From NCBI GenBank assembly GCA_947632235.1, contig CANROO010000002.1, forward strand, positions 1 to 43,099: DNA of 43,099 nt, in the 5' to 3' direction. The stretch is from an uncultured Clostridia bacterium (lineage in GTDB: Bacteria; Bacillota; Clostridia; Lachnospirales; CAG-274). Shown here one piece after another: positions 1 to 9,758 of this stretch. Below the pieces are notes generated by a model. That model was given only the letters and a program-made list of their open reading frames with translations, made no database searches and was not told the origin of the DNA. Positions within the stretch are counted from its first letter, which is position 1. Each line of letters begins with the position of its first letter. The position numbers were made by a program, and so were the translations under genes.

Positions 1-2
1 CC

Positions 3-197
3 TGCCGTGTGGTTGTGGACGGAGAGGTCAAGTTTGCCTGCGTTGACGGTCCCGAGTTTGACGGACATAAGGTAGACTATGACGGAGCTATGAGAAGACA
101 GACAATGTATAAGACCGAAGAGGGCAGAGCTAAGCTCAGATATGAGGAAGGCGCAACCCACAAAAACGGCGGCTGCGGATGCGGAGGTGACAAGTAA
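3..197 (+). CDS. C-terminal fragment of NfnA/SudB-type ferredoxin-NADP reductase/sulfide dehydrogenase FAD/NAD-binding subunit (5' end outside window)
   Basis: Open frame to the window edge; CRVVVDGEVKFACVDGPEFDGHKVDYDGAMRRQTMYK with a Cys/Gly-rich tail; stop overlaps the start of the following gltA-like gene (TAATG). Confidence 0.8.
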   Translation, partial: CRVVVDGEVKFACVDGPEFDGHKVDYDGAMRRQTMYKTEEGRAKLRYEEGATHKNGGCGCGGDK

Positions 198-1582
198 TGG
201 CTGTAAATTACACAAAGGTTCCCGTAAGAGAACAGGATCCCAAGGTAAGAGCAACAAACTTTGACGAGGTATGCCTCGGCTACAACGCAGAGGAGGCTGT
301 TGCGGAGGCTCAGAGATGTCTCAGCTGTAAAAACCCCATGTGCGTAAAGGGCTGTCCCGTCAATATAAATATACCTGCCTTCATAGGCAGGATAAAGGAA
401 GAGGATTTCGAGGGCGCTGCAAAGGAGATCGCCAAGTATTCGGCTCTCCCTGCAGTATGCGGAAGAGTTTGTCCTCAGGAAACACAGTGCGAGGGCAGAT
501 GCGTGCTCGGCAATAAGGGCGATGCCGTTTCAATAGGCAAGCTCGAAAGGTTCACAGCAGACTGGTCAAGAGAGCACAACATCGACCTTGTTGAAAAGGC
601 AGAGCCCAAGAATAAGAAGGTAGCCGTTATAGGCGCAGGCCCCGCGGGACTTACCTGCGCAGGCGATCTTGCAAAGAAGGGCTATGATGTCACTATATTT
701 GAGGCACTGCATAAGGCAGGCGGAGTTCTGAGCTACGGTATACCCGAGTTCAGACTTCCCAAGAACGATGTCGTTATGCACGAGGTAGAGAATATCAAAA
801 AGCTCGGCGTAAAGATAGAGACAAATGTAATAATAGGCAAGACAGTTTCAATTGACGAGCTTATGGAAAAGGAGCACTTTGATGCCGTATTCATTGGCTC
901 GGGCGCAGGACTTCCCAAGTTTATGAATATTCCGGGCGAAACAGCCATGGGCGTTGTTTCGGCTAACGAGTATCTTACAAGAGTAAACCTCATGCGCGCC
1001 TTTGACGATGAATATGATACTCCCGTCAGAACAGGCAAGAAGGTCGCCGTAATAGGCGGAGGAAATGTTGCCATGGATGCCGTGAGAACTGCCTTAAGGC
1101 TTGGCGCAGAGGCTCATATAGTCTACAGAAGAAGCGAGAATGAGCTTCCTGCCAGAATTGAGGAAATACACCATGCCAAGGAGGAGGGCGTTATATTCAA
1201 TACGCTTACCAATCCCATTGAGATACTCACGGATGACGAGGGCTGGGTATCGGGCATGAAGTGCATCAAAATGGAGCTCGGCGAGCCCGATGAGAGCGGA
1301 AGAAGACGCCCCGTTGAGATCCCCGGCTCGGAGTTTGTAATGGATGTGGATATGGTAGTCATGAGCTTGGGCACATCGCCCAATCCGCTCATAAGCTCCA
1401 CCACTCCCGGTCTTGATACAAACAAGTGGAAGTGCATCGTTGCCGAGGAGGACACAGGCCTTACCTCAAAAGAGGGCGTATACGCAGGCGGTGACGCCGT
1501 AACCGGCGCAGCCACCGTCATACTTGCCATGGGCGCAGGCAAAAATGCCGCCGATGCAATAGATAAATATCTGAGCAAATAA
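197..1582 (+). CDS. gltA: NADPH-dependent glutamate synthase small-subunit-like / NfnB flavoprotein
   Basis: 461 aa; Cys-rich N-terminus CLSCKNPMCVKGCPVNINIPAFI, two GxGxxG dinucleotide-binding motifs (VIGAGPAGLTCA, VIGGGNVAMDA). Confidence 0.92.
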   Translation: MAVNYTKVPVREQDPKVRATNFDEVCLGYNAEEAVAEAQRCLSCKNPMCVKGCPVNINIPAFIGRIKEEDFEGAAKEIAKYSALPAVCGRVCPQETQCEGRCVLGNKGDAVSIGKLERFTADWSREHNIDLVEKAEPKNKKVAVIGAGPAGLTCAGDLAKKGYDVTIFEALHKAGGVLSYGIPEFRLPKNDVVMHEVENIKKLGVKIETNVIIGKTVSIDELMEKEHFDAVFIGSGAGLPKFMNIPGETAMGVVSANEYLTRVNLMRAFDDEYDTPVRTGKKVAVIGGGNVAMDAVRTALRLGAEAHIVYRRSENELPARIEEIHHAKEEGVIFNTLTNPIEILTDDEGWVSGMKCIKMELGEPDESGRRRPVEIPGSEFVMDVDMVVMSLGTSPNPLISSTTPGLDTNKWKCIVAEEDTGLTSKEGVYAGGDAVTGAATVILAMGAGKNAADAIDKYLSK

Positions 1583-1598
1583 AAATATGCAAATCCGA

Positions 1599-1634
1599 AT
1601 GAGGCGGGGATATCCCCGCCTCATGGTTTTTTGC
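1599..1634 (+). terminator. Rho-independent terminator after gltA
   Basis: Perfect palindrome ATGAGGCGGGGATATCCCCGCCTCAT followed by GGTTTTTT. Confidence 0.88.
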
Positions 1635-1868
1635 TGAAGGCTGTTCAGAGCCTTCTCTACCGTATGATTTTCCTGCCATTATTTCCGTGTCATCTTATAT
1701 ATAATGCTTTTATAATGATTTTCTCCTTTACAGTGCGTCCCAAAGTATACCTTGGGACGGTCTTTAATTTTTTTCAATAAAAAAATATTAAATTATTGCT
1801 AACAAAATAATATTGTGGTAAAATGTAGTGGTAAATCAAAGACAAAAAATGAAAGAAGGAAATAAAAA

Positions 1869-3074
1869 ATGAAGTATCTGGTTTTACTTTGTGACGGCAT
1901 GGCTGACTATCCCGTGCCCGAGCTTGGCAATAAAACGCCTATGGAGGCGGCTCACAAGCCCAATATGGATAAGCTTGCAAATACGGGCACGGTAGGTCTT
2001 GTAAAGACCGTTGCCGACAAGATGAAGCCCGGCAGCGATGTTGCAAATCTTTCCGTTCTCGGCTATGATCCCGAGGAGTGCTACACGGGTCGTTCGCCTC
2101 TTGAAGCGGGTTCTATAGGTATTGATATGAAAGATACGGATATTTCGTTCAGGTGTAACCTTGTCACTCTTTCCGATGAAGAAAAATATGAGGACAAGAC
2201 CATACTTGACTACTGCTCCGACGATATAAGCACGGAAGAAGCTAAAATACTCGTGGACTACCTCGAGGAAAAACTCGGCAATGACGAATTTAAGCTCTAT
2301 AGCGGAGTAAGTTACCGCCATTGCCTCATATGGGATCACGGCACTCTCGATGTGGGAAGTCTCACACCGCCCCACGACATAACGGGCAAACCCATAAAGG
2401 AATATATACCCAAGCACGAGAATGCCCAAAAGCTCTATGAACTCATGGTGAAGTCCTACGACCTTTTGAAGGATCATCCCGTAAATAAGGCGAGGATAGC
2501 AAAGGGCTTAAGACCTGCCAACAGTATGTGGCTTTGGGGCGAGGGCGTAAGAGCAAGTCTCACTCCCTTCAAGCAGAAATACGGTCTTAATGCGTCCATG
2601 ATCTCTGCTGTTGACCTCCTTAAGGGCATTGGCAAGTTTTCGGAAATGAATGTTGTGCATGTAGACGGCGCAACGGGCTATATGGATACCAACTTTGACG
2701 GCAAGGCTCAGGCAGCCATAAAGGAATTTGCAAACGGTCAGGACCTTGTTTATATCCATGTGGAGGCTCCCGACGAGTGCGGTCACAGAAACGAGATAGA
2801 AAATAAGAAAAAATCTATAGAAATAATAGATGAAAAAATACTTGCTCCCGTTTTAAAGTCTCTTGAAGGCTATGATGATTATAAGGTTCTCATAATGCCC
2901 GACCACGCTACGCCTTTAAGCCTCAGAACTCACACAAACGACCCAATTCCTTTCCTCATCTACAAAAAGAGCGAGCCTGCAAAGGGCGGAGTGTTCACGG
3001 AAAAGGGAGCTAAGGAGAGCGGTCTTTTCATAGAACTCGGTTATAGGATAATGGAATATTTCATAAACTGCTGA
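1869..3074 (+). CDS. apgM: Cofactor-independent phosphoglycerate mutase (archaeal-type, ApgM)
   Basis: 401 aa; MKYLVLLCDGMADYPVPELGNKTPMEAAHKPNMD, HVEAPDECGHRNEIENKKKSIEIID, LIMPDHATPLSLRTHTNDPIPF. Confidence 0.93.
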   Translation: MKYLVLLCDGMADYPVPELGNKTPMEAAHKPNMDKLANTGTVGLVKTVADKMKPGSDVANLSVLGYDPEECYTGRSPLEAGSIGIDMKDTDISFRCNLVTLSDEEKYEDKTILDYCSDDISTEEAKILVDYLEEKLGNDEFKLYSGVSYRHCLIWDHGTLDVGSLTPPHDITGKPIKEYIPKHENAQKLYELMVKSYDLLKDHPVNKARIAKGLRPANSMWLWGEGVRASLTPFKQKYGLNASMISAVDLLKGIGKFSEMNVVHVDGATGYMDTNFDGKAQAAIKEFANGQDLVYIHVEAPDECGHRNEIENKKKSIEIIDEKILAPVLKSLEGYDDYKVLIMPDHATPLSLRTHTNDPIPFLIYKKSEPAKGGVFTEKGAKESGLFIELGYRIMEYFINC

Positions 3075-3091
3075 TATTATGAGGTAAATTT

Positions 3092-4348
3092 ATGGACTAT
3101 GTAGTTAGGTTCTTCAAGCATATTTTCAACCGTCTGGGCATACTTGGCAGATGGATAGGCTTTTCTATATACACGGGCATAGTGCTGGGACTTGTATGCG
3201 CCGCCTTTTCATATTGCTTAAGGCGGAGCATAGCCGCAAGAGTGGCTTCTCCCGAAATGGTGTTCCTTCTGCCTTTGGGCGGAGTGCTGATAGCAGGCTT
3301 TTATAAGCTTTTGGATTATTCAAAGGACGGAGGCACAAACCTTGTGCTGGAGTCCATACAGTCGGGCAAGGAAATACCGCTCAGGATGACGCCCCTCATA
3401 TTTGTTTCCACCGTCATAACACAGGCGTTCGGCGGTTCTGCGGGACGCGAGGGCGCTGCTTTGCAGATAGGCGGAAGCATAGGCAACTTCTTCGGCGGGC
3501 TTTTCAAGCTCAACAGCGAGGACAAGAAGGTATTTATAATGTCGGGCATGAGCGCCGCATTTTCTGCGCTTTTCGGAACTCCCATAGCTGCCGCGGTGTT
3601 TTCAATGGAAGTGGTCAGCGTGGGTATAATGCAGTATTCCGCGCTTGTTCCCTGCACCATAGCCTCGCTTATGGCAAGCGCTGTGGCTGTAAGGCTCGGA
3701 GCCGTGCCCGAGAGCTTTAATATAACCGAAATAGTCAATTTTTCGGCTGTTACGGCAGGCAAGACAATTTTTCTGGCTTGTCTTTGCGCGGGCGTGAGCG
3801 TTATATTCTGTATAGTGCTTAAAGCCATGCATAAGCTTATGTCGGGATTTTTCTCCAATGTTTTTGCAAGAGCGGTCATAGGCGGTACCCTTATAATAAT
3901 ACTCATTCTTCTTCTGCAATGCTGGGACTATACCGGCACGGGAATGGAGCTTATAGAAACAGCCATAGAAGGCAATGCAAGACCTCTCGATTTTGTGTGG
4001 AAAATACTGTTTACGGCAATAACGCTTGCAAGCGGTTATAAGGGCGGAGAGATAGTTCCTTCATTCTGTATAGGCGCGACCTTCGGATGCTTTATGGGAA
4101 GCGTCATGGGTATGTCGCCGTCGCTTTGCGCGGCTATAGGCATGGTGTCCATTTTCTGCGGAGTTACCAACTGCCCCATTTCCTCTCTGCTCATAGCTCT
4201 GGAGCTTTTCGGCATAGAGGCTGTGCCGTATTTCCTGCTTTCAATATCCATCAGCTATATGCTTTCGGGATATTACGGACTTTATCACAGTCAGCGCTTT
4301 GCCTATTCCAAGTACAGGGCAAAGTCGATAGACGGACAGGTGCATTAA
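3092..4348 (+). CDS. ClC-family chloride channel/transporter
   Basis: 418 aa multi-TM; GSAGREGAALQIGGSIGN and GGEIVPSFCIGATFGCFMG ClC signature-like motifs. Confidence 0.9.
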   Translation: MDYVVRFFKHIFNRLGILGRWIGFSIYTGIVLGLVCAAFSYCLRRSIAARVASPEMVFLLPLGGVLIAGFYKLLDYSKDGGTNLVLESIQSGKEIPLRMTPLIFVSTVITQAFGGSAGREGAALQIGGSIGNFFGGLFKLNSEDKKVFIMSGMSAAFSALFGTPIAAAVFSMEVVSVGIMQYSALVPCTIASLMASAVAVRLGAVPESFNITEIVNFSAVTAGKTIFLACLCAGVSVIFCIVLKAMHKLMSGFFSNVFARAVIGGTLIIILILLLQCWDYTGTGMELIETAIEGNARPLDFVWKILFTAITLASGYKGGEIVPSFCIGATFGCFMGSVMGMSPSLCAAIGMVSIFCGVTNCPISSLLIALELFGIEAVPYFLLSISISYMLSGYYGLYHSQRFAYSKYRAKSIDGQVH

Positions 4349-4368
4349 ATAAAAAAAGGAGGTTTTTT

Positions 4369-5709
4369 ATGAAGGGTAAATTTATAAGGATATGCGCTCT
4401 CACGCTCTGTGCTGTGCTTACGGCAGGCGCCGTGGGCTATGCGGGAGGCAGGGCGGTCTCCGTTGTCGTGAACGACAAGGAGCTTGATACCGAGCCCGTT
4501 ATACTTAACGACAGGGTGTACATACCCTTAAGAGCCGTAGGAGAGGCGCTGGGGCTCAATGTCAGCTGGGACGGCGATACAAAGACGGCTTACATAAATT
4601 CAAAGGAGCAGGGGAGCGATGCGGGAGAAACGGCTGTTCCGGCCGAAAATACGGCAGACGGCTTTGCCTATAAGCTGAACGCTCTCATGCCCGAGAATAA
4701 AAACTATATGTTCTCGCCCTTAAGCATAAAGCTGGCGCTTGCGCTGGCGGCAAACGGAGCGCAGGGCGACACAAGGCAGGAGATACTTTCCGCTCTGGAT
4801 ATAGAGGATATTGACGAATTTAATACCTATGTACAAAATCTCATAGAGCGCTATTCCAATGAGGATATGGCACAGCTCAGAATTTCAGACAGCATTTGGC
4901 TCAACACTACAAGGGCTATGGGCATTGAATTTGACAAAGCCTATGCCGACAAAATGAAGGAATATTACAACGCAGAAATGGGCTTGGTAAGCTCGGACGA
5001 TGCAGTTTCAAAAATAAATAAGTGGTGCAGCGAGAGCACAAACGGCAAGATAGACAAAATAATCGATTCGCCAGATTTTCTGGCGGCGCTTGTGAATGCG
5101 GTGTACTTCAAGGGAACATGGTCAAGCCAATTCAATAAGGCTATGACCTCAAAGCAGACCTTCACCGGCAGAGACGGCAGCAAGACGGACATAGACTTCA
5201 TGCACCAAAAGGACCGCTTCGGCTATTATGAGGACGGCGATGTGAAGATGCTTCAGCTCGCGTACAGAGGCAGTCCTGCAATGTATATCATTTTAAACGG
5301 GGACAAGCCCGTAGGCGACATATCGGAGTATATCGACAAAATACAGTACTGCGAGGTGGATGCCGCCATACCCAAGTTCAATATTAAATTTGACACCGAG
5401 CTTAACGACATGCTTTCAAAGCTTGGCATAAATACGGCTTTTGACGACAGCAAAGCGGACTTTATGCCCATGTTTGGGAACAAGGTCTCGGATATTAATT
5501 TTTATATAGACAAGGTGCTCCACAAGACCTATATAGATGTGGACGAAAACGGTACCGAGGCAGCCGCTGTAACGGCGGTAATGGTGGAGGCAACGGCTCT
5601 TATGCCAGATCTCGGACCCAAGGAATTTGTTGCCGACAAGCCATTCACATTTGTAATAGCGGACGGAAAAGAGATTTTATTCATGGGCGAATACGCCTAT
5701 GCAAAATAA
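4369..5709 (+). CDS. Secreted serpin with N-terminal copper amine oxidase N-terminal (stalk) domain
   Basis: ATG at 4369 preceded by AGGAGG; signal peptide; CuAO_N1-like VVVNDKELDTEPVILNDRVYIPLRAVGEALGLNVSWDGDTKTAYI; serpin motifs NYMFSPLSIKLALALAANGAQGDTRQEI, LVNAVYFKGTW, hinge DENGTEAAAVTAVMV. Confidence 0.93.
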   Translation: MKGKFIRICALTLCAVLTAGAVGYAGGRAVSVVVNDKELDTEPVILNDRVYIPLRAVGEALGLNVSWDGDTKTAYINSKEQGSDAGETAVPAENTADGFAYKLNALMPENKNYMFSPLSIKLALALAANGAQGDTRQEILSALDIEDIDEFNTYVQNLIERYSNEDMAQLRISDSIWLNTTRAMGIEFDKAYADKMKEYYNAEMGLVSSDDAVSKINKWCSESTNGKIDKIIDSPDFLAALVNAVYFKGTWSSQFNKAMTSKQTFTGRDGSKTDIDFMHQKDRFGYYEDGDVKMLQLAYRGSPAMYIILNGDKPVGDISEYIDKIQYCEVDAAIPKFNIKFDTELNDMLSKLGINTAFDDSKADFMPMFGNKVSDINFYIDKVLHKTYIDVDENGTEAAAVTAVMVEATALMPDLGPKEFVADKPFTFVIADGKEILFMGEYAYAK

Positions 5710-5724
5710 AGGAGGTTATATAAT

Positions 5725-7719
5725 ATGAAAAAAAGAGTTACTGCAGTTTTACTCTCGTTTTGCCTTGCTTTTTCGGCAATAACGGCAGTCTATGCCGATG
5801 ATGCGGACAACACGGCATCTCAGGAGCAGACGGACGAAGGCGGAGAGCAGGAAAAGGAGACCGAGAAGGAAACCGAAAAGGAGACCGAAAAGGAAACCGA
5901 GAAGCCTACTGAAAAGGAGACAGAAAAGCCCACCGAGAAGGCAACGGAAAAGCCTGCCGAAAAGCCTACCGAGAAGGTTACCGAAAAGGCGACAGAGGCC
6001 ACAACAAAGGCTAAAACGGAGCCTACTACGGAGAAAAAGACGGAAACGACCACAAAGAGCTCTTCAAGCTCATCAAGCACAGGCGTTAAGGAGGTCGCAA
6101 GCAACCGTTCCATAAGTCTTGACGCCAACGACACAAAGGATCTTTCGTCATACATACCGTCTACGGCGCCCGCAGCCTCGGAGTTCAAGTGGACATCGAG
6201 CAACACCGCTGTTGCGACCATAAGCTCAAGCGGAAAGCTTACCGGTAAAAAGAGGGGAGTCTGCACCGTAACGGCAGAGCTTACAAAGAACAATACGCAT
6301 TACAAGTATACCTTTGATGTGGAGGTAGAGTCCTCGTCATCAAGCTCCAAGAGCTACACCATAGACGTGGGCGAAACAAAGGATCTTTACAAATATGTGG
6401 ACGACAGCTATTCGGCTTCAAAGTATGACTGGGAATCCAGCAACGAAAGATATGTCACCGTTACATCAAAGGGCGTTGCAAAGGGCGTGAGAGAAGGAAG
6501 CGCCACAATTACGGCAAAATACGATGATCTGAGATACAGCTTCAAAATAACCGTAGATGACGATGACGATGACGATGACGACAGAAGCTCAAGCAGCAGC
6601 TCCTCAAAGGTTGCCGCTAAGCTTTCATGGGATATTTATCTCGGCACGGGCGACAAGGTGGATGTAAGCGACATTCTTGAGGACGATCCCGATGAATACG
6701 ACTGGACCGTGGACGATGACGATGTTGCAAGCGTAGACGAGAGTGACGGCGTTATAAGAGCGCGCGATGAGGGCAAGACCACGGTTACAGCCAAGGGCGA
6801 TGACAGATACAGGTTTTCTGTATACGTTGACGACAGATATTCTACAGATGAAATGTCAATAAAGGGCAAGCAGTCAAAGGACCTTGCCAATTACCTTGAC
6901 GAGAATGTAGATGAATACAGCTTCACAAGCGACCGCAAGGCAGTTGCCACAGTCAATTCAAACGGTAAGGTAACGGGCGTTGCAAACGGCATTGCTTCTA
7001 TCATATGCGAGCATGAGGACGGCGACATAATACAGATATTCGTTACCGTATCGGGCGTAAGCTCCTCATCCACAACGGAAAGAACTACGGAGGCGACTAC
7101 TGCATCCGTTCAGAGAGCAACACAGTCTCAGGTCCAGACCTCCAAGCCGGCGGCAACGCAGAATACCGTGAACTTCAGTGATATTTCACACAGAGCATGG
7201 GCAGTCAACGCCATTAAGGACATGGCTTCAAAGGGCTATATAGTAGGCGTTGGCGGCAGCAGATTTTCACCCGATGCCAACTGCAAGAGATGCGACTTTA
7301 CAATAGTGCTTGCAAAGATGCTCAAGCTTGACGACAGCAATGTAAATGCCGAGTACAACGACATTTCATCAAAGAACTATTACTACAGCTATGTTATGGC
7401 GGCCCTTGCAAACGGCGTTGAGGCAGGCGTAAAGAACAACAACTTCCGCCCCAACGACTATATAACGAGGGAAGAGGTCATGGTAATGGTATATAAGGGA
7501 CTTGCAAAGGTAAAGGGCGGTCTCAATACCGATACATCAGTGCTTTCAAGGTACACAGACGCAGGTCAGATATCCGCCGAGAACAGGACTGCAGTTGCGG
7601 CTCTTATAAACAGCGGAGCCATAAGCGGAACCTCAGCTACCACTCTTGAGCCCACGGCTAAGATAACAAGAGCTCAGATGGCAGTTATAATGCAGAAGGT
7701 AGACGAGAGCGTTAATTAA
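5725..7719 (+). CDS. Secreted SLH-domain protein with Glu/Thr/Lys repeat linker and BIG2-like Ig domains
   Basis: 664 aa; signal peptide; (KETE)n/(KPTE)n tract; repeated LTGKKRGVCTVTAEL / VTSKGVAKGVREGSATITA units; C-terminal SLH repeats FSDISHRAWAVNAIKDMASKGYIVGVGGSRFSPD. Confidence 0.92.
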   Translation: MKKRVTAVLLSFCLAFSAITAVYADDADNTASQEQTDEGGEQEKETEKETEKETEKETEKPTEKETEKPTEKATEKPAEKPTEKVTEKATEATTKAKTEPTTEKKTETTTKSSSSSSSTGVKEVASNRSISLDANDTKDLSSYIPSTAPAASEFKWTSSNTAVATISSSGKLTGKKRGVCTVTAELTKNNTHYKYTFDVEVESSSSSSKSYTIDVGETKDLYKYVDDSYSASKYDWESSNERYVTVTSKGVAKGVREGSATITAKYDDLRYSFKITVDDDDDDDDDRSSSSSSSKVAAKLSWDIYLGTGDKVDVSDILEDDPDEYDWTVDDDDVASVDESDGVIRARDEGKTTVTAKGDDRYRFSVYVDDRYSTDEMSIKGKQSKDLANYLDENVDEYSFTSDRKAVATVNSNGKVTGVANGIASIICEHEDGDIIQIFVTVSGVSSSSTTERTTEATTASVQRATQSQVQTSKPAATQNTVNFSDISHRAWAVNAIKDMASKGYIVGVGGSRFSPDANCKRCDFTIVLAKMLKLDDSNVNAEYNDISSKNYYYSYVMAALANGVEAGVKNNNFRPNDYITREEVMVMVYKGLAKVKGGLNTDTSVLSRYTDAGQISAENRTAVAALINSGAISGTSATTLEPTAKITRAQMAVIMQKVDESVN

Positions 7720-7723
7720 ATTT

Positions 7724-7767
7724 GCAATAAAAAATTGCCCCATTTCGGTGGGGCAATTTTTTATTGC
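7724..7767. terminator. Bidirectional terminator between SLH gene and convergent ABC-F gene
   Basis: Perfect 18-bp inverted repeat GCAATAAAAAATTGCCCC ... GGGGCAATTTTTTATTGC; right arm includes the ABC-F stop codon. Confidence 0.9.
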
Positions 7768-9656
7768 ATTATCTCCTCCTGCTCCTCATAGAGCGCCATA
7801 AGCCTTTCCTCCAGAGCCTCCTTCTCCTCGTACACCTCGCGTGAACGCGCAGAGCTTGTATATACCTCCTCGCTTTCCAGAAGCCTGTCCAGCCCGTCTA
7901 TTTTTTCCTCCGTTTCTTTTATTTCCTCTTCAAGCTTTTTTATGCGGTTTTCGCGTTTCCTCTGCTGTGCCTGCGCTTCCTTCTGCTTTTTCCAGTCCAG
8001 CTTGTTTTCGGTCTCCTCCCTGTATTCCCGTGCCTTGTCCTTTTCCTCCGCCGAGGCCTTCTTCTCCATGTAGTAGTCGTAATTTCCGAGATATGTTACA
8101 GCCCCGTCTCTGTTAAGCTCTATCACCTTGTCCGCCGCGGCGTTTATAAAATATCTGTCGTGCGAAATATAGAGCACAGTGCCCTCGTAATCTCTAAGAG
8201 CGTCCTCCAGTATTTCCTTTGAATTTATATCCAGGTGATTTGTAGGCTCGTCCAGAAGCAGAAAATTGGCGTTGGAAAGCATTATCTTGGCAAGGGCGAC
8301 TCTGCCCCTTTCTCCTCCGCTGAGCGTATCTATTGTCTTGAAGGCATCATCGCCTCTGAACACAAAGGCGGCAAGAGTGCTGCGTATGACGGTGTTTGTG
8401 AGCTTGGGATAAGCGTCCGATATTTCATCAAATATAGTCTTGTCAAGGTCAAGATCCTCCTGCTCCTGATCGTAGCAGCCCGTTATTACGTTTGCTCCCG
8501 TCACGGCACTGCCTCCCGCAGGCTCCAGCTTTCCCAGTATTATTCTGAAAAGCGTTGTCTTTCCTATGCCGTTAGGCCCTATGAGAGCGACCTTTTCGCC
8601 CTTTTTTATTTCGAATGATACATTTTTAAAAAGCGTAACGCCGTCAAATGCCATTTCAAGATCCTTTATGCTCAGCACATCGTTTCCGCTCGGCCTTGAA
8701 GGCGTGATCTTAAAGCGTATGCTGTCCGGAAGAGAATCGGGAGCGGAAAGCCTTTCCGTTTTGTTAAGGAGCTTTTCACGGCTCTCGGCGCGCTTTACGG
8801 ACTTCTCCCTGTTGAATTCCCTTAGCTTTTTTATTACCTCCTCCTGCCTTTTTATCTCCCTTTGCTGATTTATATATCTGCGGTATTCGTTTTCCCTGTC
8901 CGCCTGCTTTTTTTGGGCATAATAGGTGTAGCTTCCGAAGTATTCGCGCGCCCTTGTGTTCTCTATCTCCACAATTTTGTTCACTATCCTGTCCAGAAAA
9001 TATCTGTCGTGCGAAACTATAACTACAGCCTTATCATAGCCCTTGAGGAAGTCCTCAAGCCAGCTTACGGACTCTATGTCAAGGTGATTGGTAGGCTCGT
9101 CCAAAAGCAGTATGTCCGGGCTTAAAAGCAGGAGCTTGCCAAGCGCCGCCCTTGTCTTCTGTCCGCCCGAAAGCTCGTTTATCTTCTGCCTGCTTTCATC
9201 CTCGCTGAAGCCAAGACCCTTTATAACGCCCCTCAGCCTGCTTTCACAGCTGTATGCATCGTTTTCCTCCATAGCGTGAGAAAGCTCGGAATACCTCGAC
9301 ATGAGCGCCTTAAGCTCCTCTCCGTCCGTGTGCGACATAAGAGTCTCCAGATCTCTCTGTTCTTTTTCCATAGCCTTTATGGGCTCAAAAACGCTCATAA
9401 GCTCATCATATACAGTCCTTTCGCTGTCCAGCTCCAAGCTCTGCGAAAAATAGCCCACAGTCACATTTTTTGGCATTATCACCTGTCCCGAGTCAAGCGA
9501 AAGCTCGCCCGTTATAAGCTTCAGAAGAGTAGACTTTCCCGCTCCGTTTACGCCCACTATACCTATTTTTTCCTTTTCCTCTATGTGGAATGAAACATTG
9601 TCAAGTACAATATTCGTGCCAAATGCCTTTGACACATTGCTGAGTGCAAGTATCAT
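7761..9656 (-). CDS. ABC-F family ATP-binding cassette protein
   Basis: Likely start MILALSNVSKAFG at 9656; two Walker A (GVNGAGKST, GPNGIGKTT), two LSGGQ/LSGGE signatures and LLLDEPTNHLD; no TM region. Confidence 0.95.
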   Translation of the reverse strand: MILALSNVSKAFGTNIVLDNVSFHIEEKEKIGIVGVNGAGKSTLLKLITGELSLDSGQVIMPKNVTVGYFSQSLELDSERTVYDELMSVFEPIKAMEKEQRDLETLMSHTDGEELKALMSRYSELSHAMEENDAYSCESRLRGVIKGLGFSEDESRQKINELSGGQKTRAALGKLLLLSPDILLLDEPTNHLDIESVSWLEDFLKGYDKAVVIVSHDRYFLDRIVNKIVEIENTRAREYFGSYTYYAQKKQADRENEYRRYINQQREIKRQEEVIKKLREFNREKSVKRAESREKLLNKTERLSAPDSLPDSIRFKITPSRPSGNDVLSIKDLEMAFDGVTLFKNVSFEIKKGEKVALIGPNGIGKTTLFRIILGKLEPAGGSAVTGANVITGCYDQEQEDLDLDKTIFDEISDAYPKLTNTVIRSTLAAFVFRGDDAFKTIDTLSGGERGRVALAKIMLSNANFLLLDEPTNHLDINSKEILEDALRDYEGTVLYISHDRYFINAAADKVIELNRDGAVTYLGNYDYYMEKKASAEEKDKAREYREETENKLDWKKQKEAQAQQRKRENRIKKLEEEIKETEEKIDGLDRLLESEEVYTSSARSREVYEEKEALEERLMALYEEQEEIMQ

Positions 9657-9729
9657 ATTCTGTCCTCCGTTTTCAGATATTATTATTTTAACAGAAAAAC
9701 CTTGCAAATAAAAGACCAAAAAGTAAAGA

Positions 9730-9758
9730 TTGACAAAAAAAGCTAATTATTTTATAAT
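9730..9758 (+). promoter_or_regulatory. SigA-type promoter for rex
   Basis: TTGACA (9730-9735), 17-bp spacer, TATAAT (9753-9758). Confidence 0.8.

Noticed and set aside
1884-2477. 197-aa antisense ORF in apgM
   Set aside because: Overlaps the conserved apgM coding sequence entirely; no independent support.
4369-5709. Copper amine oxidase enzyme
   Set aside because: Only the small CuAO_N1/stalk domain is present; the catalytic part is a serpin (and a flavodoxin in 35008-36159).
5792-6115. Arg/Lys-rich 107-aa ORF overlapping the SLH gene
   Set aside because: Alternative-frame reading of the repetitive GAGACCGAAAAG tract; the low-complexity R/K protein is an artefact.
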